Shown here one piece after another: positions 50,600 to 63,259 of a stretch of 64,000 bases of DNA. The DNA is taken from contig JBBHKE010001556.1 of NCBI GenBank assembly GCA_037447655.1, positions 276,224 to 340,223 of the forward strand, in the 5' to 3' direction. Position numbers and translations under genes: made by a program. Source of the DNA: Zygnema cylindricum. Taxonomy: Eukaryota; Streptophyta; Zygnematophyceae; Zygnematales; Zygnemataceae. A model generated the notes under the pieces. That model worked only from the letters and a program-made list of their open reading frames with translations. It searched no databases and was not told where the DNA came from. The number at the start of each line of letters is the position of its first letter. Within the stretch, counting starts at the first letter, position 1.

Positions 50600-52016
50600 A
50601 CTGATTTTTTTCTATTTATAGTGGATAAGGAATTTGTTGGGCTTGGAGCGATATATTGGGACCCCTCACCGTTCAATACCTGATAACTATCGATATTGAA
50701 TTTATCCCAATACACAACACTACCAAATAGAGATCTAGTGTGGTATGTTTGTGTTCATGAGCAGTTGATTATCTTCTCACTTGTTGTTGTTTCGCCTGCT
50801 TAAATTTTTTGAGGAGAGAAATAACTTTCATTAGAGATGGAAAAGGCATTGTTATCATCAATGTATTTTACAAAGAGTACTACCGGTAGTGTGTGGATTG
50901 TTGAGTCATGTTTGTACGGAGCTCTTATTGAGATGTAGCATTGTAGCAAGTTAATAATTGAATCGTGCATTGTGGCAAGTTCATTACTGAATCATGAAAA
51001 TCAGGAAATTGATTGGTCTTGTGTTGGTGCAAGTTAATTGTTGAATCATCGGTTATCTTAATTCGATTGCTCAATCATGCGTTGTAAGAATTTTTTAGTG
51101 AATCGTGTATTATAGCTTTGTGGCCCAAAGTTACTAAAGTTAAACTTCTTTCGGGCACTCGAAGCTGTCTAACTTAATGATCAACCGCCAGATTTGCTGT
51201 CTGAAGCAAGCAAACGAGGGGTAACCGCTGCAATCGTGATATCACAATTGAAAATAGGAAACCTGTGTGATGAAAAAAGGTGCTTCGACTAACCGAAAAA
51301 CTCTGAAAGCGATGGGCGCCGGGTGTTGAATCATGAATGGTAGTAAGTTATATTGCACAATCATGCATTATAACATTGTAATTACTGAACTGTAAGGTGT
51401 AACGAGTAAATTATGGAATCATGAACCGCAACAATTCGTTTTTGCCAAAGAGCAATTTGTTCATGGACGTCGATAAGCAATCTAGTGTGGACCCATTCCC
51501 TTTGCCCGAACTCGTATGAGCAAGTGCGATGATAAACTTACCAGTGGTTAAATGTGGTCTTCTGCAAATTTGTCGCTCAGTTGGAATGCTACAAGAATGA
51601 ATGTGACCAACAACCATGACAAGAATAATAAACGATCTGGATGGTTGGAAAATAGGTTTTAGTCCAAAGCATTGTGTGATCCAATCTATCTCCACATTGC
51701 TTTGCAAAATAAAAAATATCAAATGGTAGGTCATCGTGCATTTTGTTTTTAAAATACATAAACTAATCAAATTACAAACCAGAATCGATATCTATTCTCT
51801 TCCATATCCTTGTTATATGATAAATTTTAAAATAGTAACCATCTTCAGGTATCATTTACCACCGTCACAATTCATGATGTTGACTATGATAACAAATGTT
51901 TTGACCTCACATTTTTATAAGGAAAAGAAATGATCTGCCCTTCAAAGTTCCAAACCTTAGGCGTGACGGTGACAAATGGAAAACCGCATATCGCGTCCAC
52001 TCCAAATCTTTGATCA
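50600..52016. other. No gene seen; degenerate repeat DNA
   Basis: At 50935-51120 and again at 51320-51430 are irregular ~28-30-bp units such as 'gaatcatgcattgtagcaag'. Nothing here resembles a gene. Confidence 0.55.
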
Positions 52017-52024
52017 CTTGGAAC

Positions 52025-52482
52025 TAGAGGTCGCAAAAGGCAAAATTTTAGATACCCAAACCATCTTTTTTTTTCAAAATCTGAACACCTAATACCCGAC
52101 CGGGGTATGTCACGCTCCAAAATAGTTAATTGTTACCCGATACGCATTTACGAAATATCAAATTTAACTGAAACTCAATTTCTCGCGACTATCTGTATTT
52201 GCCCGTACATGAATATGTACAGAATTAGTGGTACAATCTACCTCATACCTTCTACGATACTAAGAGTAGAAAGTACAATAATGTTGGATAGTATGAACAA
52301 TACCAAACCTTCAATTTTTTTCATTAATTGCTTAGCGAACCGTACCTGTTTTTTTTTTTTTTTTAAATACCCGCCCGAATCCGACTCGCCCCCAAAATTT
52401 GCCACCCGATTCCGTTCCGGATCCGACGCGGGAGGTCGGGAAACGGTCGGTTACGGATTTGAATACCGGATTGCGACCTCTG
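52025..52482. mobile_element. hAT-like MITE, 458 bp
   Basis: The ends TAGAGGTCGCAA and TTGCGACCTCTG are inverted with one outer mismatch. The flanking octamers are cttggaac (52017-52024) and cttcgaac (52483-52490), one mismatch apart. Non-coding. Confidence 0.75.
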
Positions 52483-52547
52483 CTTCGAACCCTCACACCA
52501 TTTTCGTAATATCGCCCGTACGGTGTAACTTATTGTATAATGTATAT

Positions 52548-53232
52548 CAGAGGTTGCAAAAGTCAAAATTTTACATTACCGAAACCGACCATTTTTTTTT
52601 CAAAATCTGAGTAACCGATGCCCGACCGGGTTATGTCACACCTTCAAATTGTTAATCGTTAACCGACCGGCGTTTACGAAAATAAAAGTTAACGGAAACT
52701 CGATTTCTCGCAACTAACCGTGCCCACCCGTAACCGAAAAACTACAAAATTAATTAATGTATGACGTATGAATAAGCCAATAATTAAGATTTGTCGCATT
52801 CCATAAGATTTGCGAAATGAAGTGTTTACTGTCGTGTCAGATTTGCGACGCTTTGTCGCGTTCCCTAAGATTTGCGAAATGAATAGTGTTACTACCGTGT
52901 CAAATTTGCGACGCTTTGTCGCATTCCCTAAGATTTGCGAAATGAATAGTGTTACTACCGTGTCAGATTTGCGACGCTAATCATAATGTCACATACTTCC
53001 ACGATACTAAAGAGTACAAAGTACAATAATGTTGGATTGTATGGTCAGTACAAATTTTTCATTTTTTTTGGTTTTTGTTTAACAAACCGTACCCGACCAT
53101 TTTTTTTTTTGGTGAATCAACCGACCGTAACCTCCCGGCCCCAAATATTGGGCGACCGAATCCGTTCCAGATCCGGCGCGGGCGGTCGGTTAACGGTCAA
53201 TCACGGTTTCATTTGACAATTTGCGACCTCTA
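52548..53232. mobile_element. hAT-like MITE, 685 bp, same family
   Basis: The ends CAGAGGTTGCAAA and TTTGCGACCTCTA correspond to the neighbour at 52025. The flanking octamers are atgtatat (52540-52547) and atgaatat (53233-53240), one mismatch apart. The sub-terminal sequence 'gcaaaagtcaaaatttta' also matches the neighbour. It contains the 63-bp tandem repeat below. Confidence 0.75.
52795..52985. repeat. About 63-bp tandem repeat, 3 copies
   Basis: Units contain 'taagatttgcgaaatgaa' and 'gtcaaatttgcgacgct'. They sit inside the 685-bp hAT-like element. Confidence 0.85.
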
Positions 53233-53240
53233 ATGAATAT

Positions 53241-53387
53241 GACATTCTTGCTAGCGCATATTGAAGCTCCCGCAGTGGACCGATACGTCCACCACGTTCG
53301 ATACGTCCGAACTTGTCTTAGTTGTGATTGGTTGACTTTGTCGTCTCTCCTTTTTCTTTTTCGAGGAGAAGCAAGATAAATTAAAAA
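53241..53387. other. Short spacer between MITE and LINE
   Basis: No gene. A possible continuation of the LINE 3' flank. Confidence 0.4.
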
Positions 53388-56070
53388 GCACGATGGTAAA
53401 CAATTTGAGTCCGGGGGTACAAAAGTGGTGGCATGGCCAAACTGAAAAACTACAATAAAAAACAGAGAAAGCGACGGGAACAAAAAAAAAAAAAAAAACA
53501 ACAACAAGGAAAATAAAAGCACCCAAACTCAAAATAAAAAATAAAAAGCACGGCAACTCACAAAACCAAAACTACAACCCCAACCCCAACTCAAGTAAAT
53601 TTCTACGTAAAGCAACCTCGCAATTCCCCCTAGCACGGGGGAACACGTTGAGGGAGTTTTGGAACACGGCGACGATCCATAACCGCAACAGCCGATCAGA
53701 GGAGAATAGAAGCCTGCACTCGTTGTAAAGCCACATAAAAGCATTGACGATAAAAATAAGTAAGGACCGAAGGTGGAGGGCTCCCAGGTCCTTGGCGCTC
53801 GAAAGCACGTCGCGCACAAGTACGGAGAAACTCGTCCAATGCAACACCCAAACAAACAAAGATTTCGACCGCCATCGGAATAAAGTCATCGGCAGGGTCC
53901 CGATGGGCATTGTCACGCTCTTTCGCCTCAGCGACATCACGAGCTATCACCCCAACATGTCAAGCCGCCTGACTAACATGTCGAGGCGCCTGACCAACAA
54001 TTGTAGCCGAAGTAGAGTTCGCCAAAACAATATCACCAAAGATGCGACTGGCACCATCAAGCATAACAACATCGATCCAACGCAAAAGAATAACATGAGA
54101 AACCTCTCAACGCACAGAAAAGCCCCCTTTCGAAGCGATATTCGCAATAACGTTGCGAATAGTGTCGTGTGCCTAGATCAAATATCCCCCATGGGAGCAA
54201 CGGAGCAAATGTAGACCATCGGGCCTCAAGACAAGACCCCATGCACAAACAAGAGAGCCAAGTAAAGGAGGATGGGGGAGGTCAAAGCGAAAACCGGACG
54301 ACGGTAGTGAACTAAACATGTGAAAATCGGAGAGTGGAATAAATAGGTGCAGCGAAAAGCCAAGACCCAGAACCAGGTCGCCACAAGAGGGAAGACGTGC
54401 ACACAAAGAATTAGAGGGAAGCGCCGTGAGAAGCTCGGATTTTATGGCGCAGACAACCCGATCCGAAATCGATTCCTAGACACGCTCAACTGATTTGGTA
54501 AAAAGGGTGGAGAGAATTAGCACATCCACTAGGGCATGGGGAGGAAAAGAACTTGACGCGTCCAATAGAGATCGCTGGAAGGCGAACACACCGTCTGAAA
54601 CTCGGGGGACAACGGTAGCTAGAACGAGGTGTCCCCAACTAAGAAACGAGAAACAAGAGTAGAGGCAATAAGACACCAACTTCCCACTTACGCAGCGGGA
54701 GCAACACGAGCAGTGGATAATAGACCCAAACCCTTAGTAAAGACAAAGGGGGATGCCTGAATGCGGGCCGATGGCCCAGACTCGCGATTGAATGCCCCAC
54801 GACCTAACACAGTGTGGAAGATGTCCATGAGGCGATCCTCAAAAGCCGAGAGAGAGGAGACGAACGTCGAGGTGGGAGGGAAATACGAGTAAGGTAAAAA
54901 GGGCGGTGGGGAAAACACATGGTTAACATAGCAAAAACCACTTGGGGATCGAGAAGTTGAGGAAGGTCGTCTACTTGGGCTAGATCTGTCTGTAAAGCAT
55001 CATTAAGGAATTGGGTCACGAAAGTATCCGAATCAAGGGGGCAACCAAGCACACAAATGTCATCGAAGAGAAAAAGGGTTTGAAAACACAGACAGGGAGT
55101 AAAAGAAAGTGGAATATCCTAAGGGTACCAAATAACACACTTCGAAGGTTGGACTGAAATGTTCAGTTTGGCTAAACGTTCCTTGAAAAAATCATGTGCC
55201 AACACGACTTGTTCTCTAGGCCCGATAATGTGCGTTTCATCTGCAACTGAAGGGAAAAGGCAAAAGGGAAAGCGGCTGCGAAAGCACGAAGGGCTCGGTA
55301 ATGGGCGAGGGCGAACAAATGTCCGCCGAGAGGGTCGCCTAGGCGAGTGCTTCTCGCAAAGGAGAGAAGAGTGAGATCACCATCAGCCGAGAAAGAAATG
55401 TTGCGTATCAAAGAATAGAAAGCTTTCACAAAGAGGAATAATTAGACAATTGGAGATGGAGCCGCCAAAAGCTTTGAAAAGATCACGTTCTGATCCACCA
55501 TATTAAAGGCATTGGAAAAGGACCAACCAATACGGACGTACATCCCGTGGACCACGACCTCACAACCTCTTCTCGTGGCCAGTCCAAACTGATGAAGAGA
55601 GAAATAATCATAGAAAACTGGTTGTAGCTGGAGACATATCGCACGTGCCACCAATCTATATAAAACCTCTCCCACCACTATATGGCGGATCCCACCATTA
55701 GGTTTGGCAACTATCACAAGGCGGGACGCCGAGGAAGATCACAAATCCGAAGGGAAACATCCGCACTAGCAATAAGATAACATACTCGAAAAAACACATC
55801 GAACCCCCAAGCACCCGATTCAAAGAGCAAAACATCGCGAAACAACTCATACACTGTGCCCGAGGGGCGCCTCGCTTAAAGGTGACGAGAAGAGCTAAGA
55901 GCCTTTATGAAATCCTCTTGATTTAAAGTAAAATTCTCAAAAGGCTCAAGACGTGGATAGAAGGGGGTTTAGGGGAAGGTGCAGGGGGGTGGAGAGCTCG
56001 AAAGACCTCAATAGTGGAAGAAGATTTGGGGGAAGGGGTCGATGGTTGTAGGGCCCGAACGGCTCGAGAA
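53388..56070 (-). pseudogene. LINE copy 2, 3' portion (RT to tail), broken
   Basis: It is homologous to copy 1 in reverse orientation. Minus-strand blocks include VAKPNGGIRHIVVGEVLYRL (start of RT), TRLGDPLGGHLFALAHYRA (copy 1 has RQGDPLG), FLNDALQTDLAQVDDLPQLL and a degraded C-terminus with HLLRCSHGG and AHRDPADDFIPMAVEIF. Many frame breaks and stops. The 5' end is cut at 56070 by the insertion of the chimeric LTR element; the rest resumes at 63260. Confidence 0.75.
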
Positions 56071-57134
56071 TGAAACTCTGAGACCTCCATAAGTCCTCAG
56101 AATGGACAGCTTCCAAGAAGCCTCTAGGATAACCCTAACCCCTTTGTGTTTCAGCAAGAACAACTGCCAGCATAGGAGACAAAAACTCTGACCACCTTCA
56201 CCACTGTGAAGGCAAGACTCCCTTGAGTTGATAGCAAAAAGAATCTCTGAATTTGCTCCACTGAGCAGTAAGTTATGGAGGGTCAAAGTTGACCATTTGT
56301 ACGGAAGCTCTCTGGGAGAGAGGGTCCTATCTACTAATTTTTCTAAGTCCTATCTCTCTCATAGACTCTATCTACTGATGAACGGAGCCAATCATATTAC
56401 ACTTCCGTACACAAAAGTACAACTGCTGGTGTAATTTCTGTACGGACACTGTACGACATGCCCTAAATGTCGACACGTGGTATATCCAGATTTGCTCCCT
56501 TAATCCTCGGAGATGCCGCGATCCAATGTTATTTTGCCACGTGTCATTTGATGTGGCAATGACCAAAAACCGTCGAAATCCTCTTCCACGATCTGGGCAT
56601 TCATTCCGACCGTCCGATTAAATGCACATTTAATCGTAGCCGTAATAAATACTTGCGCGGTATTCGTTTCCCTATTGAAACAAATGCGCGGTACATGTTT
56701 CTTGTTCGTACCTTGATTCGTACTTTTACATTCTTGATCTATGTACCCCGTAGACAGTGTCTGTTAAATAAATTATCCTACGTGGTAAAGTTTAATTAAA
56801 TATCAAACCATATGGTATGTATCATTAGATATAGACTTAACGGATAAGGCTACCGGTTATCGGCTGTTACCGTACGGCAGGTACCAGGTTCAAATCCTAG
56901 ATGTAGCATATATTTTTTTAGTAAATAAACCCCTAACGGTACATAAACTAATATATTTCCCGTAAACCTCTGGAGAGCCTAGGTAGCCATGGCTCTAGCT
57001 TCCTCTCTAATTTCTTAGTGATTGCGACAAGTTTGAGAGTGGGAGAGAGAACTTAGAGATAGACTGCCTCGGTATCTTTCTATATTTCTATTTAGACCTA
57101 GAAAATACTTAAAAACGGACCATTAATTTCTACA
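56071..57134 (-). repeat. 3' LTR of the chimeric element, 1064 bp
   Basis: Plus-view left end TGAAACTCTGAGACC and right end 'aatttctaca'. It differs from its partner at 9 of the first 100 aligned bases by eye, so the insertion is old. The tRNA-like segment is at 56832-56905. Confidence 0.9.
56832..56905 (+). other. tRNA-Arg-like segment inside the LTR
   Basis: A-box-like 'ttaacggataaggc' (56837-56850) is followed 36 bases later by an exact B-box 'ggttcaaatcc' (56887-56897). The phrase AATGGATAAGGC in the partner LTR (62965-62976) is typical of plant tRNA-Arg D arms. It lacks a clean acceptor stem, so it is not a functional tRNA gene. It runs antisense to the retroelement. Confidence 0.55.
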
Positions 57135-57347
57135 CTCCCCTTATTTTCTAGTCAATCTTTAATTTCAGACCACACTTCTCCCTGCAAAAAATTAGCTTAG
57201 GGGAAGGCACAGGTTTCGTCATCATATCTGCTACCATCTCACTATGTGGTCGGTACTCTAGACCGATTATTTTGTTTTCTACTTTCTCTCTAACAAAGTT
57301 GAGTCTAATCTCCATGTGTTTGGCTTTAAAATGATGTTCAGGATTGT
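57135..57347 (-). pseudogene. 3' end of Copia RNase H with polypurine tract
   Basis: On the minus strand it reads ADMMTKPVPSPKLIF near the C-terminus and then a purine tract before the LTR, the same as the Copia element at 42781-42990. It is cut off at 57347 where the Gypsy LTR begins. Confidence 0.8.
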
Positions 57348-58636
57348 CTGAGAATTAACAATATCACCTTGCCCTTAGAAAAATAGAGAAAATAAATTAG
57401 AATGTGGAATAGTAGCAAGTGAGCTCAACCTACCCCTAAAACGTAACGTGAACAACCAAAAGGAGACGAAATCTCCCCTTGAAAACTCCGAAACAGGTAA
57501 GGCCTCCTTAACTCCTCGATTTCCGCGACCCGAAACCGGCAAGACCCTTCTTATTTTCCAACAAACACCAGTCCCCAAACCGCCAAAAACAGGAAAGGCG
57601 GTGTAAACCACCCAACCGCACTATGATTTCCACAAAGGACGGATGCAAACCAAGATGGCAATAGGGTCACAATCAGAAGCAAAACAAAGTTATCCACAAG
57701 AAAGTTTGCAGGAATATCAAGGGTTGTTCTCAGGAGACAGTACTCAAACAGAAACGTGTCTCCCTCAGCCTCAAGTGCCTTATACAAGCAAAGTTTGTCC
57801 TACCGATAGTACCAAAGTCAAAGGAATACCAGGAGCCAATCACCGGCCAGGAATTGTTATTGTACGGACATATGACAAAACATGTTGTACTACACTCAGC
57901 GCAAAAAGTTAGGCGACTATCTCCGGCTAGATTAGAAGCCTCGTGGTTTTATATGACAGAATCTTGAGCAACAAAGTTATAAATTCACGTGAAACGCCTA
58001 ACTTTGACTCACATTAATAAATGCTCTACCCGGCTAGTGGACCTGAACTAACGTCCTACTGATAGCCAACAGCAAAATCTACAAGACTATCCCAAAAGTT
58101 ACGTGACATTCCACAATGTAGCCCCCAATGGGACAGTTGGCAACTGGTCACATGTAACAGGATAGTAATCTTTGGAACGGAGTAACTTTGTCGTCCTGCC
58201 TCCGTTAGGCGCGAAATAAAGTGCGTTCCGTTCAGCTAGAAAAATAGAAGAATCTGGTCCGGCTGAGTGCGCTCTTTTTCCCTTACTTTAATGACCGAAC
58301 AGAGGAAAAAGGCGCAGGAATTCTTGGTAAGAAAAAAGGGGTTCCTGTGAAGCACATGAGCTTGACAGCTGTCGAGCGTGCCGGAGACATCAGAGGAGAG
58401 CCCACTGCCCGGGTAATTGGCATTAGAGTCCTGCAAACAACCTTTTCTATAATGTGAATGCTCACCACAACCATGCTTGTGCCTAATGATGCCCACCTTG
58501 TTCCGGTGGGCATTGTATGCAAAGGTAGGGATGAGTGCTTGGGAAGGGCGAAATGATATCCCCTCCCCCCTCTCCTTCCCCCTCCTGGACAAGGGTAAAC
58601 GAGGGAACCCTTAGAGGTGGAGCCGGGTCCTTGATT
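57348..58636 (-). repeat. Gypsy 3' LTR, about 1.29 kb
   Basis: Plus-view left end 'tgtctgagaattaac', right end at 'gtccttgatt', followed by a C run that on the minus strand is the polypurine tract AAGAGGGGGG. Blocks at both ends recur at 48094-48438 and 47571-47895. The exact right boundary could lie up to 40 bases further. Confidence 0.65.
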
Positions 58637-58659
58637 CCCCCCCTCTTAGTCAACTGTGA

Positions 58660-61600
58660 CTAAGACTTTGAATAATTACCCCCCCAATTCACAGTTTCCG
58701 CAGAACCACAGAGCAAGGGGTTTAGGACGAGGGTCCCAATTGGAGGGGAGACAAGATTGATGCCAACACTGGTCGCATCGATCACAGACCAGTACAAAAT
58801 TGTGGGAGGAAGATTACAGGCATTCGGAGGAACACAAAAGGGGATCAGCAAAATAGGTAAGGTGAAATGTAGGTTCGTCTTCCAATCCCAGGAGGTGACA
58901 GGGAGCCACATTGATCTGATTTTCCTTGATCCTCCGTCCATCCTTCCCTTCAAGTGTCAAGACCCCCTTATTGGAGACTTCCACTACTTTCAAAATCACT
59001 CTCCCTGCCGATATGTCCAGAGTGTCCTTTTTCTGTTGCATCCGATACAAGAAATCCCTGGGCAAAAATCGTTGTTGCCGCAGGACAAAATTCCCACTCC
59101 GGCGTTGCGAATACCATAGTTGATCTCGGTGCTGAGCTGCTTGGAAATTCCCCATGGCCAGAGGCATTTCCCGGTAAAATACCTTGGCCTTGTCGGCAGT
59201 CAATTTTTCAACCGTTCCCTTGCTGTCCATCTTTGGAAGAACCACTGCTTGGGCCGAGGCAGCGCCGGGGAGGATGGGATGCCGTCGGAACAAAATGAAA
59301 TATGGGCTGTAGGAGTGGAGGGATGCTTTCCGACTGAATCGGTTCCCCATGGCGATTCAAGGCACCCTTCTATCCCACTCTCCTAGATCCTCTTCCACAA
59401 CATATTTACGCAATGAGCGCTTCATTGTCTGCACGCACCTTTCGGCCAAACCGTAGGCTTGTGGGTGGTCTCGGCTGGTCAGCCGGTGGTCTATGAGGCA
59501 GAATTTCAACAAGTTAGAGAATTCTCCCGCAAATTTGGAGCCCTGGTCGGTCAGAACTTCGGCTGGGGCCCCAAATTAGGAAAGCAATTTCTGCAAGAAT
59601 GCGTCCGTAATCGCCTTGGACTCTTTCCTAGGTAAGACCACCAATTCGATCCACTTGGAAAAATGCTCTATCATTACCAATACAAAGCGGTTCCCTCATC
59701 TGTTAGTTGGGAGAGGACCTAGAAGATCTAGAGACCATCGATAAAACATTCCCTTGAGGGGAAGGGAATGAAGCTGAGAACCTCCTTTTTTGTCGAAAGC
59801 TGCTTCGACTTGGTCACAGAAGGAACACGTCTGCACAATCGGATTGACTTGGGTCCGCAACCAGTGCCACCAATACGACCTCCGACCAAGGAGGTGGTCT
59901 GTTTCTGCCCAAAATGGCCACACTGCTGGTGAAGGTTAAAAATAAGAGTCTCATTATTGGCTAGGGGAGGAACCACTTTCCTCGTCCCATCCGCCCACTT
60001 CCGGATTAAGATGCCCCTTTCCCACTCGTATGCCGCCATTTGTGTTTGCACCCGAGATAATTGCACACCTGACAAATGCTAAAGAGGGTAACCTTGTTGG
60101 ATAGATTGGAGAGCCTATGGATCGTTCCAAATATATTTCTGTCCGTCCCTTATTGGCGCTTGCCCCTCCACGTCTGCAAAGAAAGTTGACATTCCCCCCC
60201 CAGATTGAGGAAGCCAAATAGAGGCAGAGGAAGCTGGAATGAGTCCCAAACTGATTTCAGGATCCTCATCATGGTGAGCCTTGGTGAAATCTCTAGTGGA
60301 ACGGTCAGGATTTTTGCTAAGTCCGTCGGCATTCCCATGAATCTCTCCGGCCCAGTGGATTATGTCGAAGTCATATTCTTGCAGTATTAACACCCACCTG
60401 GCGAGCTTGCCAGTGAGCTTGCTGTTCTCCATAATCCACTTGAGGGGTTGGTGATATGTGATCAAAGTGAAATGGACTCCGTATAGGTATGGTCTGAAGT
60501 GTTGGATGGCTCATACCGCCGCCAGTAATTCCCCGTGATAGGTACTGTAATTCCCATTTGCTCGGTTATTACTCTTACTAGCGTAAGCTACCACATATTC
60601 GGCTCTAGCATCATCCAGCTGGGCTAAAATACCTCCCAATCCAAACGGGCTCCAATCAGTGTAAAGGAGGAAGGGTCTTTGGTGATCACTCATTCGGAGC
60701 ACTGGGTGTTGCTTCAAGGAATCCTTGAAGAACTAGAAGGCAATTTGTTGCTCCTCCGTCCACTGCCACTCCTGGTCTTTCCGCAGCAACTGGTTCAGAG
60801 GCTGAGCGTGGCTGCTAAATTCAGGGATGAATCTCCGATAATAGTTAGCCAAGCCTAAAAATGTGCGGAGTGCAGAGACGTCCTGAGGAGGGGGTAAGGC
60901 ATCAAGGGCTGCAACTTTGACCATATGACCCACTGTCCCGGGTGTAACTTCGTGTCCCAGATAAATAATTTTCTGCACCCCAAAAATTCCCTTACCCGGG
61001 TGACATTTCAAGCCCGCTGCTTGGAGAGCTCGGAGTACAATCTGTATGTGCACCAGGTGTTCCTCGAAGGTCTTCGAGAAGATAATCACATCGTCTATAT
61101 AGCACGGTGCACAGTCAATTCCCCGGAGTGCCTCGTCCATGGCACGTTGGAATTTGGATGGCGCATTCTTCAGCCCGAATGGCATGTAGAGCCATTCATA
61201 CAACCTGGACCCAGCCCAAAAAGTCGTCCTTTCCCGGTGCTTTGGCTCCATCGCGATCTGGTTGAACCCATTCTTCATGTCTAGTGTGGAGTAAATGGTG
61301 GCCCCGGCCAGCGAGTCAAAAATCTCTTCCGGGGTAGGCATTGGGTATCGGTCAGGTACAGTTGCCGTGTTAAGCATCCGGTAATCTCCACACATCCGAA
61401 AGTCTACCGTTTTCCCAGATGAGTCCTTCTTGGGTGGGAGAACGGTTGGAGACGCAAATCCATAGAGTCCGGTACTTTGTTGAACCAATCCTGCTTCTAC
61501 TAGAGTTTGTACCTTTGCCGTGACGAACTCCTTTTCCTTGAAACTGAGAGGGTACTGCTTCTGCCAAACAGTAGACGTCTCGTCTATTAAATCGATTCGA

Positions 61601-61760
61601 AAAAGGGTTCTTTTTTAGATGCCAACGTCTATATCTGACCATGAGAACACTTGTTTGTTCTTCTCCAACAGGTCGGAGAGCTGGGACTTTTGCTGAGGGT
61701 CTAACTGCTCCCCTAAGGTCCAATCCATCTTTTCAGGTTCCACCGCTGCCCAGGCCTCCG
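58660..61760 (-). pseudogene. Gypsy pol: reverse transcriptase, RNase H, integrase
   Basis: RT: FRMCGDYRMLNTATVPDRYP, STLDMKNGFNQIAMEP, LYMPFGLKNAPSKFQRAMDE and the catalytic YIDDVIIFS, with LGLANYYRRFIPEFSSHAQP after. RNase H: TDWSPFGLGGILAQLDDARA and AYASKSNNRANGNYSTYHGE. Integrase zinc finger: HQQCGH followed by TCSFCDQ, then WSLDLLGPLP for the first catalytic Asp region; the core continues to near 59400 with stops. The C-terminal GPY/F-like segment (VILKVVEVSNKGVLTLEGKD) lies near 58960. RT is intact for 251 codons, but breaks occur at several points (near 60725, 59725, 59580). Confidence 0.9.
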
Positions 61761-62197
61761 AGGGTCTACCCTAGCGGGAGATATCGAATTCCATCTCGAC
61801 CTGCGGGACTACCTCATCTCCTCCCGTTAGAATGCTGCTGCTAACAACTTCCGCTAAGTTATCCCTTTTTCGAGCCTCCGCTCCCCCCTACTGAGGAATC
61901 CCTTAATTTCGGTAAAATGCTGGGACTGGAAAATCTTGATGATAAAAACTGTTTTCTTGCCTCCCTCCCCCCCTTAAGCTGCAAGTGGGCCTGCACCGCT
62001 AACAACTTTGGAGCTTGAAGGTAGGGAGTCCTGGATTGCAGAGACTGTAGGCTAGAGAAGGCTTGAGAATGTTTTATCACACAAGTTATTGCATTTAGAT
62101 CCATGTTTTGTCCGAGTAGGCTGCACCGCTGGAGGTCTAAAATACCTCGTGTCGCCGTACTGGCAGGTTGGAATCCCATGGCTTGTTCTGGTTCTTT
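61761..62197 (-). pseudogene. Gypsy gag/protease-like region fused to the 5' LTR end
   Basis: An open frame runs from inside the 5' LTR into this region (minus strand 62413-61859). The non-LTR part begins KEPEQAMGFQPASTATRGIL. I recognise no clear protease D-T/S-G or capsid motif. Its position before RT suggests gag/protease linker sequence. The normal leader and most of gag are missing. Confidence 0.45.
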
Positions 62198-63259
62198 TGA
62201 AACTCTGAGACCTCCATAAGTCCTCAGAGTAGACAGCTTCCACGAAGCCTCTAGGATAATCCTGACCCCTTTGTGTTTAAGCAAAAATAACTGCCACCTT
62301 GGCAGACAAAAACTCTGACCACCTTCACCCTTGTGAAGGCAAGACTCCCCTGAGTCGATAGCAAAAAGAGTCTCTGAATTTGCTCCCCGGGGCAGTAAGT
62401 TTTGGAGGGTCAAATATGACCTTTTGTACAGAAGCTCTCTGGGAGAGAGGGTCCTATCTACTAATTTTTCTAAGTCCTATCTCTCTCACTAACTCTATCT
62501 ACTAATGTACGGAGCCAATCATATTACAATCTTGTACACAAAAGTACAACTGCCGGTGTGCTTTATGTACGGACACTGTACGACATGCCCTAAATGTCGA
62601 CACGTGGTATATCCGGATTTGCTCCTTTAATCCTCAGAGATGCTGTGATCCAATGTTATTTTGCCACGTGTCATCCGATGTGGCGATGACCAAAAACGCC
62701 GAAATCCTCTTCCGCGATCTCAGCATTCATTCCGGGCGTCCGATTAAATGCACATTTAATCGTAGCCTTAATAAATACCTGCGCGGTATTCGTTTCGCTA
62801 TCGAAACAAATGCGCGGTACATGTTTCTTGTCCGTACATTGATTAGTACTTTTACATTTATGATCTATGTATTTCGTAAACAGTATCAGTTAAATGAAAT
62901 ATCCTACGTGGTAATGTTTAATTAAATATCAAACCATATGATATGTATCATTTGATCTAGACTTAATGGATAAGGCTACCGGCTACCGGCTGCTATGTAC
63001 GGCAGGTAGCATGTTCAAATCGTGGATGTAGCATATATCTTTTTTGTAAATAAACCCCTAACGGTACATAAACTAATATATTTCCCGTAAACCTATGGAG
63101 AGCCTAGGTAGCCATGGCTCTAGCTTCCTCTCCAATTTCTTAGTGATTGCGACAAGTTTGAGGGTGGGAGAGAGAACTTAGAGATAGACTGCCCCTGTAT
63201 CTTTCTATATTTCTATTTAGACCTAGAAAATACTTAAAAACGGACCATTAATTTCTACA
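62198..63259 (-). repeat. 5' LTR of the chimeric element, 1062 bp
   Basis: Partner of 56071-57134 with the same termini. The tRNA-like segment is at about 62957-63032 with A-box-like 'ttaatggataaggc'; its B box is slightly decayed ('tgttcaaatcg'). Confidence 0.9.

Larger units (their letters stand above)
56071..63259 (-). mobile_element. Chimeric LTR retrotransposon: Copia-type LTRs with a Gypsy body
   Basis: It is bounded by LTRs at 56071-57134 and 62198-63259 and flanked by the identical 5-mer GAGAA (56066-56070 and 63260-63264). On the minus strand the order is LTR, Gypsy gag/protease-like region, Gypsy pol (RT, RNase H, integrase), a Gypsy 3' LTR (58636-57348), the last part of Copia RNase H, the Copia polypurine tract, and the LTR. 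There is no primer-binding site at the 5' LTR edge: it passes straight into Gypsy-like coding sequence. Confidence 0.75.

Noticed and set aside
62957-63032. A functional tRNA-Arg gene
   Set aside because: The A-box is good, but the acceptor stem and T stem are not intact and the segment is part of a repeated LTR.
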